From contig JAJZHV010000070.1 in NCBI GenBank assembly GCA_021804345.1, forward strand, positions 1 through 6,364: a DNA stretch of 6,364 nucleotides, given 5' to 3'. The position numbers and the translations under genes are program-made. Origin of the DNA: Pseudomonadota bacterium. Its GTDB lineage: Bacteria; Pseudomonadota; Gammaproteobacteria; Burkholderiales; Ferrovaceae. Of the stretch, positions 1 through 5,354 are shown piece by piece (within the stretch, counting starts at the first letter, position 1; each line of letters starts with the position of its first letter). The notes beneath the pieces were generated by a model. The model was not told where the DNA came from, searched no databases, and saw nothing but the letters and a program-made list of their open reading frames with translations.

Positions 1-79
1 ATTGTCCCCGGAATACCGCACCATCGGCCAGCACCAGAATGGCAGGCGCAAAGGATGCTGAAGTATTGGCGTCAGCCAT
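1..79 (-). CDS. carA: Carbamoyl-phosphate synthase small subunit, N-terminal fragment (partial)
   Basis: Only the first 26 codons are in the window; the gene continues beyond base 1. The ATG is at 79-77 on the minus strand, preceded by GGAGG at 93-89 with a 9-nt spacer. The peptide starts MADANTSASFAPAILVLADG and goes on AVFRGQ. The part APAILVLADGAVFRGQ matches the opening strand of CarA proteins, which typically read ALLVLEDGTxFxG. CarA is the glutaminase subunit that feeds ammonia to CarB to make carbamoyl phosphate for pyrimidine and arginine synthesis in the cytoplasm. Its position directly after dapB is the common dapB-carA order in gammaproteobacteria and supports the call. The first ten residues are an extension before the conserved strand. 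The identification rests on about 16 residues plus gene order. Confidence 0.78.
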   Translation of the reverse strand, partial: MADANTSASFAPAILVLADGAVFRGQ

Positions 80-110
80 TACGGGGGTCCTCCAGATGGG
101 ATTGGATGTG

Positions 111-148
111 AAAAACGGGAAGGACGCCCAGAGGCGACTTTCCCGTTT
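111..148 (-). terminator. Terminator-like hairpin between dapB and carA (possible attenuator)
   Basis: An inverted repeat pairs 113-121 (aaacgggaa) with 140-148 (ttcccgttt). Inside it, 122-123 can pair with 138-139 (one G-U), there is one A-A mismatch, then CGCC (125-128) pairs with GGCG (133-136) around a CAGA loop. Read on the minus strand, the 3' arm runs into five T residues (115-111), three of them inside the stem, as in an intrinsic terminator. It lies 37 bp after the dapB stop and about 18 bp before the carA Shine-Dalgarno. It could end dapB transcripts, or act as an attenuator in the carA leader. No ATG-started leader peptide or clear antiterminator pairing was found. Confidence 0.5.
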
Positions 149-160
149 CCGATTGCTGTA

Positions 161-189
161 ATACTACACCAAAAGGGGCCTTCAATCAA
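161..189 (-). promoter_or_regulatory. Candidate sigma-70 promoter for carA
   Basis: On the minus strand a TTGATT (189-184) and a TAGTAT (166-161) are separated by exactly 17 bp. They match the -35 consensus at 4 of 6 positions and the -10 at 4 of 6. The -35 overlaps the dapB stop codon. Transcription would begin near 155, upstream of the hairpin at 148-113, so that hairpin would fall in the carA leader. The hexamers are weak, and read-through from dapB may be enough to transcribe carA. Confidence 0.3.
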
Positions 190-1019
190 ACGGTGGGTGG
201 CCCCGGACGAAGCAGCGCCTTGAGCCCCAGCACATCCTGCATGTCATACAGACCGGGTGGCTGCGTGGCCAAAAACCTTGCGGCGCGCAGGGCACCTAAG
301 GCAAAAGTGGTGCGGTTGCTGGCTTTGTGGGTGATTTCCAGGCGTTCGCCCCAACCCATGAAGGCCACCGTATGATCGCCCACCACGTCACCGCCGCGCA
401 CGGTGGCAAAACCGATGGTGTCTTGGGCGCGCTCGCCCATCAGGCCCTCGCGGCCATACACCGCCACCTCTGACAGGCGCTGGCCACGGGCTGCAGCAAC
501 CACTTCGCCCATGCGCAAAGCGGTGCCTGAGGGTGCGTCTACTTTGTGGCGATGATGGGCCTCACTGATTTCGATGTCGAATCCCGGTTGCAGAACGCGG
601 CTGGCTAGATCTAAAAGCACCAGGGACAAGTTCACCCCCATGCTCATGTTGGGGGCTAACACGATGGGGATGCTCTGGCTGGCCAGTTCGATCTGGCGCC
701 GTCCCGCCTCATCGAATCCGGTGGTTCCGATGACGAGGGCCCGCCTCGATTCCAGGCAATACTGCACGTGCTTGAGGGTACCCGATGGGCGCGTAAAATC
801 GATCAACACTTGGCTGGGTTCAAGTGCGGCACGGATATCATCCGTGATGACAACGGACAAGGGGCTACCCAGCCAGTCGCCCGGATTGCGTCCCAAATAG
901 GGCGAACCGGGTTGTTCCAGAGCACCGCTGAGCGTTAAGTCGGGCGCCGCCACAAGGGCCTCCAGCAAGGCGCGCCCCATTCGTCCGGTGCAACCGGCAA
1001 TGCATAGACGGATGCTCAC
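186..1019 (-). CDS. dapB: 4-hydroxy-tetrahydrodipicolinate reductase (DapB)
   Basis: NAD(P)H-dependent reductase of the diaminopimelate/lysine pathway, converting 4-hydroxy-tetrahydrodipicolinate to tetrahydrodipicolinate in the cytoplasm. At 277 residues it has normal family length. The N-terminal Rossmann motif GCTGRMG lies at residues 9-15, GTTGF at 98-102, and APNMSMGVNL at 122-131. The family signature EAHHRHKVDAPSGTAL begins at 153; H155 and K159 correspond to catalytic H159 and K163 of E. coli. RGGDVVGDHTV at 208-218 and ITHKASNRTTFALGALRAA near 229-247 form the C-terminal substrate-binding and tetramer region. The start is GTG, preceded by GGAGG with a 7-nt spacer, and the GTG shares bases with the bamE stop (GTGA at 1019-1016). 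This suggests translational coupling, so expression probably comes from the bamE promoter. carA follows on the same strand. Confidence 0.97.
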   Translation of the reverse strand: MSIRLCIAGCTGRMGRALLEALVAAPDLTLSGALEQPGSPYLGRNPGDWLGSPLSVVITDDIRAALEPSQVLIDFTRPSGTLKHVQYCLESRRALVIGTTGFDEAGRRQIELASQSIPIVLAPNMSMGVNLSLVLLDLASRVLQPGFDIEISEAHHRHKVDAPSGTALRMGEVVAAARGQRLSEVAVYGREGLMGERAQDTIGFATVRGGDVVGDHTVAFMGWGERLEITHKASNRTTFALGALRAARFLATQPPGLYDMQDVLGLKALLRPGPPTV

Positions 1020-1435
1020 GGATGGGCCTCCAGGGCAACCTGCTGCGGGTAAGTGGAGACGAAATGCTCCAGTTTGTCATCCTTGAAGTACACGGTGAGC
1101 CGACTGGGAGTGCTCAGGTGATTCTTGAGTCGCGTGTAGTACACATAGTCCCAGCGGTTGGCGTGAAAGGGGTCCGTCAGAAGGGGGGTACCCAGAATGT
1201 ACCCCACCTGGGTACGCGTTTGCCCGGGTTTGAGGCGTCCGATCATGTCGCTATCGATGATGATGCCCTGCTGAATGTCTAGCGTATAAGGTTGCAGTGC
1301 AGACCATTTGGGCAGATAGGGCAGCTCGGCCATGCTGGGCAATTGCCAGGAGGGCGGATTGAAGTTGGGCAGGCTCAGGGAAGCACAACCCGTCAGGGCA
1401 AGCAACAAGGGTGCGGTGACAGCCAGTCGAATCAT
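1016..1435 (-). CDS. bamE: Outer-membrane assembly lipoprotein BamE (SmpA/OmlA family)
   Basis: Small lipoprotein subunit of the BAM complex, which inserts beta-barrel proteins into the outer membrane. From the ATG at 1435 the product has 139 residues: n-region MIR, a hydrophobic stretch to residue 13, and lipobox LTGC with the acylated Cys at 17. The +2 residue is Ala, not Asp, which fits export to the outer membrane. The SmpA/OmlA domain spans about 53-129, with IQQGIIIDSDMIGRLKPGQT, the helix TRTQVGYILGTPLLTDPF (73-90), RWDYVYYTR (94-102) and LTVYFKDDKLEHF (113-125). An ATG at 1501 in the same frame would add 22 residues before the signal peptide and overlap the first bases of fur, so the internal ATG is preferred, although its Shine-Dalgarno is weak. 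First gene of bamE-dapB-carA. Confidence 0.93.
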   Translation of the reverse strand: MIRLAVTAPLLLALTGCASLSLPNFNPPSWQLPSMAELPYLPKWSALQPYTLDIQQGIIIDSDMIGRLKPGQTRTQVGYILGTPLLTDPFHANRWDYVYYTRLKNHLSTPSRLTVYFKDDKLEHFVSTYPQQVALEAHP

Positions 1436-1441
1436 TCGGGT

Positions 1442-1470
1442 TTTCCGGGACCAGTCCAATTCGCTATAAT
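1442..1470 (+). promoter_or_regulatory. fur promoter
   Basis: A perfect TATAAT lies at 1465-1470, with TTTCCG at 1442-1447 (3 of 6 to the -35 consensus) 17 bp upstream. Transcription would begin near 1477, leaving a leader of about 23 nt before the fur ATG at 1500 with a short AGG at 1491-1493 as ribosome site. The -10 carries the evidence; the -35 is poor, so activation or a different -35 use is possible. It overlaps the bamE promoter on the other strand. Confidence 0.55.
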
Positions 1471-1494
1471 ACCTTATCTTTCCAAGTATCAGGT
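1466..1494 (-). promoter_or_regulatory. Candidate bamE promoter overlapping the fur promoter
   Basis: On the minus strand TATTAT (1471-1466) matches the -10 consensus at 5 of 6 positions and occupies nearly the same bases as the fur TATAAT on the plus strand. A 17-bp spacer places the -35 at 1494-1489 (ACCTGA), which is a poor match. The predicted transcript would start near 1459, about 23 nt before the bamE ATG at 1435, the same leader length as for fur. In Pseudomonas aeruginosa the homologous pair omlA/fur is known to have overlapping divergent promoters, which supports the arrangement. Confidence 0.42.
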
Positions 1495-1499
1495 CACTC

Positions 1500-1925
1500 A
1501 TGAGCGCCTCTCAGGATTTGAAAGACATGGGTCTTAAGGCGACTTTGCCCCGGCTCAAAATTCTAGGTCTGTTCGAGCACGGCTCCAGTCGACATATGAG
1601 CGCCGAGGCCGTGTATCGGCTGCTGCAACAGGAGGGAATGGAGGTGGGTTTGGCCACGGTATACCGGGTGCTCACCCAGTTCGAGCAAGCCGGGTTGCTG
1701 ACCCGGCATCATTTCGAGAGCGGCAAGGCCGTGTTCGAACTCAATCAGGGCGATCATCACGACCATCTGGTGTGCTTGCAATGTGGCCACGTGGAAGAGT
1801 TCTACGATGCCGAAATCGAGCAACGTCAAGCCCGGGTCGCACAACAACGGGGGTTTGCCATCCGCGAGCATTCCCTGCAGCTCTACGCCGATTGTCAGCG
1901 CACGCAGTGCCCGCACAAGTCCTAG
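1500..1925 (+). CDS. fur: Ferric uptake regulator Fur
   Basis: Metal-responsive dimeric repressor that binds Fur boxes with Fe2+ and controls iron uptake and storage. At 141 residues it aligns along most of its length with E. coli Fur. The winged-helix DNA-binding domain covers about 1-82, with [11 protein letters not shown] (12-22), HMSAEAVYR (32-40) and the recognition helix [12 protein letters not shown] (50-61). The hinge and metal region includes E80, H86, H87, D88, H89, E100 and H124, matching the E. coli E81/H87/H88/D89/H90 set. The structural zinc CxxC is C92-C95 (CLQC), and a second pair, C132 and C137, lies at the C terminus. It is divergent from bamE and convergent with sixA, 15 bp between stop codons, with no terminator visible in the gap. 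No convincing Fur box was found in its own promoter, so autoregulation is not evident. Confidence 0.98.
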   Translation: MSASQDLKDMGLKATLPRLKILGLFEHGSSRHMSAEAVYRLLQQEGMEVGLATVYRVLTQFEQAGLLTRHHFESGKAVFELNQGDHHDHLVCLQCGHVEEFYDAEIEQRQARVAQQRGFAIREHSLQLYADCQRTQCPHKS

Positions 1926-1940
1926 CTGTTCAGGCCACTC

Positions 1941-2393
1941 TTACAGCAGGTCGGGGTTGAGCACCGCGCGCAAGACCACCTGCGCCTGATCGCGTCGTGT
2001 GCGCCAGGAAAACCACCATAGGGCGCCTTTTCGTACGGACCATGGCTGAACATGCCCGGTCATGAGCAGTGCTGCGGTTTCTCCCAATGTGGGCTGATGC
2101 CCCACCACCACCACGGTGCGTTCGGCCAAAGGCCATTGCACGGCCTCTAGCAGGGCTTCGGGGGTGCTCCGGGTACCTACTGCGGCGCAGGTTTCAAAGG
2201 GAAGGTCGAGCGCTTCAGCGGTTTGTTGGGTGCGCAGGGCGGGGCTGACCAAAATTCCGTAGGGCTCCTCCAACACCCCGGACAGCCACTGTGCCACGCG
2301 CGCCGCCTGCCGCTTCCCACGAGGTGTAAGCGCGCGCTTTTCGTCAGGATGGCCCTCTTCGGCCTCGGCATGGCGCCATAAAATCAGATCCAT
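1941..2393 (-). CDS. sixA: Histidine phosphatase family protein, SixA type (phosphohistidine phosphatase)
   Basis: Product of 150 residues, close to E. coli SixA (161), in the RHG histidine phosphatase superfamily. The catalytic motif LILWRHAEAEEG is at 3-14 with R7 and the phospho-acceptor H8 (RHA rather than RHG). SPALRTQQTAE at 50-60 supplies the phosphate-binding R54, and VVGHQPTLGE at 96-105 carries the second catalytic His, H99. Such short enzymes remove phosphate from phosphohistidine proteins; E. coli SixA acts on the nitrogen-related phosphotransferase system. The ATG at 2393 is chosen because GGGGAGG at 2409-2403 gives a 10-nt spacer; an in-frame TTG at 2399 would leave only 4 nt. 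It is the last gene of ppk-CYTH-sixA, 25 bp after the CYTH stop. A different phosphoester substrate cannot be excluded from sequence. Confidence 0.85.
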   Translation of the reverse strand: MDLILWRHAEAEEGHPDEKRALTPRGKRQAARVAQWLSGVLEEPYGILVSPALRTQQTAEALDLPFETCAAVGTRSTPEALLEAVQWPLAERTVVVVGHQPTLGETAALLMTGHVQPWSVRKGALWWFSWRTRRDQAQVVLRAVLNPDLL

Positions 2394-2418
2394 GAACAAG
2401 TTTCCTCCCCGAATGAAG

Positions 2419-3048
2419 TCAAGGTGGGGTATCCAGCAGCAGACGATAACCCCGTTCTGCCTTGCTGCACGATTCTGGAATCACGGCCAGGGCATCCTGC
2501 AGGCTGCGACCGATGCGGCTGATGGGCTGAGGGTCGCCCTGCAGCAACTCCAGTTCGATCTCCATGATGGGTGTGGCGCGCCCACCTGCGCGCACTTCAC
2601 CGCGATCAAGGGCTAACTCCAGGAGTGTTCCCTCCGCACAGCGCAAACGCTGGGTTTGGCGATCGAATTCCGTGACAAAACGTGGCTTGATACGATTGAA
2701 CGTGGATTCGGTGTGCAAAAAAGTTTTCAGTGCCTCGTCTTCCAGGCAAGAAAAATCCAGGTGATGCTCGGCAATAGGGCATTCCCACTCCTGGCGAACG
2801 GACAATCCGCCCTGCTCTTGACCGCGGGATTTGATGGTTTGCATCCACTGATCTCCCACCTGGCGCACACGCAGGGCAATGCCTTGCTGGCGCAAGGATA
2901 ACTCCGGGGTGTCGTAGTAGATACTGAAGTAATGGTGGCGCACCGCAGGGCCCTCGCACAGCTCCTGCAACCAGTCCAGTTGCAGCACCTGATCCAGAGC
3001 CGCCGCGCTGGCGCGCAACTTTAACTCGATTTCTGTATGTGCGCTCAT
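2419..3048 (-). CDS. CYTH-domain protein, probable inorganic triphosphatase (YgiF N-domain type)
   Basis: From the ATG at 3048 the product is 209 residues, a single CYTH tunnel-fold domain. The defining ExExK motif is at 6-10 (EIELK). Further CYTH signatures are YYDTPELSLRQQGIALRVR (44-62), WMQTIKSRG (68-76), the basic strand KPRFVTEFDRQ (121-131), LALDRGEVRAGG (145-156), the acidic strand MEIELELLQGD (162-172) and KAERGYRLLL (196-205). CYTH enzymes hydrolyse triphosphates such as tripolyphosphate or thiamine triphosphate in a metal-dependent way; E. coli YgiF is an inorganic triphosphatase but carries an extra C-terminal CHAD domain, absent here. The start overlaps the ppk stop (ATGA at 3048-3045) and has little Shine-Dalgarno, so translation probably depends on ppk. 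An in-frame ATG at 3165 would add 39 residues overlapping ppk and is rejected. The ppk neighbour favours polyphosphate or tripolyphosphate as substrate; class IV adenylate cyclase is a less likely alternative. Confidence 0.85.
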   Translation of the reverse strand: MSAHTEIELKLRASAAALDQVLQLDWLQELCEGPAVRHHYFSIYYDTPELSLRQQGIALRVRQVGDQWMQTIKSRGQEQGGLSVRQEWECPIAEHHLDFSCLEDEALKTFLHTESTFNRIKPRFVTEFDRQTQRLRCAEGTLLELALDRGEVRAGGRATPIMEIELELLQGDPQPISRIGRSLQDALAVIPESCSKAERGYRLLLDTPP

Positions 3049-5156
3049 GACCGGTGTCCGGGATTGGTATGGGAAAATTTTTCCAGCAGATGTCGTTGCG
3101 CATCGAAGGGTTGTTCGTGCCGGCAGATGCGCCGCTGGTATGTTCCACTCCCTTTCATTTCCCAACTCAGCGCCTGGTCCTTCAGGTAGGGGCGCAGACC
3201 TTCGCTCATGATTCGGCGCTTGATGCTGGGATCCAGAATGGGGATACAGATTTCGATGCGCCGAAACAGGTTCCGATCCATCCAGTCGGCGCTGGAGATG
3301 AACAGATTCTGTGCGCCGCCATTAAAAAAATAAAACACTCGGTGATGCTCCAAAAACCGACCAATGATGGAAAAAACCCGAATATTGTCGGATAAGCCCG
3401 TGATGCCTGGGCGCAGCAAACAGACTCCGCGCACGATCAAATCCACCTTGACCCCTGCCTGACTGGCATCATACAGGGCATCGATGATACTGCGCTCGGT
3501 CAGCGCATTCATTTTGGCGATGATATGCGTGCGTTTATTTTGTTGTGCCATTTCGGTTTCGTGGCGAATGGCGCCCAGCAGGGATGCGTGCAGGCTGAAG
3601 GGGGATTGGCACAATTGCTTGAGAGGTCCGTGCTGCCCCAGACCGGTGATCTGCATAAACACTTCGTTCACGTCCGAGGTGATTTCCGAATCAGCGGTAA
3701 ACAGTCCGAAATCGGTATACAGCTTGGTGGTGCGGGAGTGATAGTTGCCAGTGCCCAAATGCACATAGCGTCGTAATTTGCCTAACTCGCGACGAATGAT
3801 CATGCACATCTTGGCATGGGTTTTATAGCCCGCCACGCCATACACCACATGTGCCCCCGCCTCTTCCAGTTTGGCTGCCCAGTTGATGTTGGCCTCTTCA
3901 TCAAAGCGCGCCAGTAATTCCACCACCACGGTGACTTCCTTGCCCCGTCGCGCTGCATCAATGAGCGCGTCGATCAGTTCGGAATCGGCACCCGCGCGAT
4001 AAACCGTCTGCTTGATGGCCAGGACCAGCGGATCGTTGGCAGCCCGCTGAACCAGTTCTACCACCGGACCAAAAGACTGGTACGGATGGTGGAGCAGGAT
4101 GTCCTTTTTACGAATGGCGGCAAAAATATCATGTCCATTGTCCCATTCCCGGGGGCGCATCTGAGTGAATCGGGGAAAGCGCAAATCCGGGCGATCCACC
4201 ATGTCCGCCACTTGCATGAGTCGCACCAGATTAACGGGGCCATTCACACGATACAGGTCGGTTTCTTCTAGCCCGAAGGTTTCCAGCAAAAAATTCGCCA
4301 TGGCCTCTGAACAGTTTTCAGCCACTTCCAGGCGTACTTCGTCGCCAAATTGACGATGGTTCAATTCCCCCTGCAACGCCTGTCGCAGGTTTTTGTCTTC
4401 ATCTTCTTCCTCCAGCAGCAATTCACTGTTGCGCGTCACCCGAAATTGGTAGCAGCCCTCCACGGTCATCCCCTGAAAGAGTTCGCCTACATTAGCATGC
4501 AACACGGAGGAGAGAAAAATGAAGCCGTAGGGGCAATCGGTCAGATTGGCGGGCAGACGGATGAAGCGGGGCAAGGAACGCGGAGCCTGGACCACTGCAT
4601 GGGTGGTCTGACGTCCAAAGGCGTCACGGCCGCTCAGTTCCACGGCAAAATTCAAACTCTTGTTGAGAATTCGAGGAAAGGGATGGGCGTTGTCCAGGCC
4701 GATGGGGGTGAGCACCGGCATGACTTCGCGGAAAAAATAATCCCGCGCCCAGTCCCGTTGTGCCTCGGTCCAATACCCGCGGCGGTGAAAGCGAATGCCC
4801 TCCAGGGACAAATCAGGCAAGACCTTTTCGTTGAGCAGGGCATACTGGACCTCGATGAGTTCATGCGCTTCCTGGCTGACTCTTTGATACACCACCACAG
4901 GGGACAGGCCATCTGGTCCAGGAGTGGGTGTGCCCTGCTGAATTTGCTGCTTCAGATCGGCCACCCGGATTTCAAAAAACTCATCCAGATTGCTACTGAC
5001 GATGCACAGATAGCGTAAGCGTTCTAGCAGGGGGGTGGTGGGATTTTCAACCATGGCCAACACCCTTCGATTGAAAGCCAGTTGTCCCAGTTCGCGGTTG
5101 AAATAAGCCGTGGCCGGGTAGCGTGAAGGAGGAAGCGTTGAAGGATAAAAGCTCAT
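3045..5156 (-). CDS. ppk: Polyphosphate kinase PPK1
   Basis: Makes long-chain inorganic polyphosphate reversibly from ATP through a phosphohistidine intermediate. The 703-residue length is normal for PPK1. The N domain begins with YFNRELGQLAFNRRVL (18-33) and SSNLDEFFEIRVA (54-66). The head domain follows to about 320. The catalytic C1/C2 region has ILLHHPYQSFGPV (353-365), KQTVYRAG (382-389), YKTHAKMCMIIRRE (444-457) and GTGNYHSRTTKLYTDFGLF (468-486). H447 corresponds to the phosphorylated H435 of E. coli, and H604 in RFLEHHRVFYF (600-610) to H592. The ATG at 5156 is the only ATG before the conserved N terminus; its ribosome site is weak. It is the first gene of the minus-strand ppk-CYTH-sixA operon and is divergent from olsB. 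No single strong promoter was found. Candidate -10 boxes are TATGAT at 5301-5296 and TATCAT at 5176-5171, each with a poor -35. Confidence 0.97.
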   Translation of the reverse strand: MSFYPSTLPPSRYPATAYFNRELGQLAFNRRVLAMVENPTTPLLERLRYLCIVSSNLDEFFEIRVADLKQQIQQGTPTPGPDGLSPVVVYQRVSQEAHELIEVQYALLNEKVLPDLSLEGIRFHRRGYWTEAQRDWARDYFFREVMPVLTPIGLDNAHPFPRILNKSLNFAVELSGRDAFGRQTTHAVVQAPRSLPRFIRLPANLTDCPYGFIFLSSVLHANVGELFQGMTVEGCYQFRVTRNSELLLEEEDEDKNLRQALQGELNHRQFGDEVRLEVAENCSEAMANFLLETFGLEETDLYRVNGPVNLVRLMQVADMVDRPDLRFPRFTQMRPREWDNGHDIFAAIRKKDILLHHPYQSFGPVVELVQRAANDPLVLAIKQTVYRAGADSELIDALIDAARRGKEVTVVVELLARFDEEANINWAAKLEEAGAHVVYGVAGYKTHAKMCMIIRRELGKLRRYVHLGTGNYHSRTTKLYTDFGLFTADSEITSDVNEVFMQITGLGQHGPLKQLCQSPFSLHASLLGAIRHETEMAQQNKRTHIIAKMNALTERSIIDALYDASQAGVKVDLIVRGVCLLRPGITGLSDNIRVFSIIGRFLEHHRVFYFFNGGAQNLFISSADWMDRNLFRRIEICIPILDPSIKRRIMSEGLRPYLKDQALSWEMKGSGTYQRRICRHEQPFDAQRHLLEKFSHTNPGHRS

Positions 5157-5170
5157 GCTCTTGAAGAATA

Positions 5171-5187
5171 ATGATAGATTCTGTCAT
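5171..5187. repeat. Imperfect palindrome upstream of ppk
   Basis: ATGATAG and CTGTCAT flank a 3-bp centre (ATT); the arms match as inverted repeats at 6 of 7 positions. It lies 15-31 bp upstream of the ppk ATG, so it could be an operator near the transcription start or a small hairpin in the ppk leader. The overlapping 19-mer 5167-5185 matches the Fur-box consensus at 12 of 19 positions, mostly in its left half. Neither role is established. Confidence 0.3.
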
Positions 5188-5271
5188 CTTGCGCCAGCGA
5201 CCAGAGGGATGCAACTGTCTTCAAAGGCCCCAGAGCAATTTGGGGTGCTGCGGGGTTGGGTCGGTCAGGCC

Positions 5272-5327
5272 ATGTCATCCAAGTTTAACCGGGCAATCAT
5301 ACTTTCGTCATAAAGTCTTTGCATAGT
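5272..5327 (+). promoter_or_regulatory. Candidate PhoB box and promoter for olsB
   Basis: Seven-base units resembling the Pho-box half-site CTGTCAT recur in an 11-bp register: 5272-5278 ATGTCAT (6/7), 5283-5289 GTTTAAC (3/7), 5294-5300 CAATCAT (5/7) and 5305-5311 TCGTCAT (5/7). The last two form a box with a 4-bp spacer (ACTT). A CATAGT at 5322-5327 (4/6 to the -10 consensus) follows the final unit by 10 bp, the usual distance in PhoB-activated promoters, which lack a normal -35. Transcription would start near 5334, about 20 nt before the olsB ATG. Ornithine lipid synthesis is a known phosphate-starvation response in other bacteria, which fits. The half-sites are degenerate. Confidence 0.42.
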
Positions 5328-5354
5328 GGCTCCATTGAATCATAGGAGCCTCTC

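Larger units (their letters stand above)
5157..5354. other. Divergent intergenic region between ppk and olsB
   Basis: This 198-bp gap is the only sizeable non-coding stretch in the window. The olsB side (5272-5348) holds the phased TCAT repeats, a -10-like element and an AGGAG ribosome site. The ppk side (5167-5187) holds an imperfect palindrome with some Fur-box resemblance. The centre (5225-5270) is G/C-rich with a small CCCCA...TGGGG inverted repeat (5228-5232/5241-5245) and no T-tract. No small ORF or RNA gene was recognised. Confidence 0.7.

Noticed and set aside
1462..1480. Fur box in the fur/bamE promoter region
   Set aside because: The best alignment I could make to the 19-bp consensus matches only about 8-9 positions, which is not convincing in AT-rich DNA.
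1436..1501. Upstream ATG giving BamE 22 extra N-terminal residues
   Set aside because: It would place a charged, polar segment before a textbook lipoprotein signal peptide, and would overlap the fur start and the predicted bamE promoter.
1925..1947. GCTGT...ACAGC inverted repeat between the ends of fur and sixA
   Set aside because: A 5-bp stem with a 13-nt loop and no T-tract on either strand does not make a credible bidirectional terminator.
2606..3148. Minus-strand open frame of 180 codons overlapping the CYTH gene
   Set aside because: The other frame encodes a clear CYTH domain over the same bases; this one is rich in Gly/Arg/Pro with no recognisable motif, as expected of a frame-shifted shadow.
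4350..5018. Long plus-strand open frame (222 codons) antisense to ppk
   Set aside because: It lies wholly inside the conserved ppk coding region, its translation resembles no family I recognise, and it lacks a ribosome site. It is most easily explained as a reverse-strand shadow of ppk codons.
5228..5245. CCCCA...TGGGG inverted repeat in the ppk-olsB gap
   Set aside because: A 5-bp stem with an 8-nt loop, no T-run, and in a divergent promoter region where no terminator is expected.
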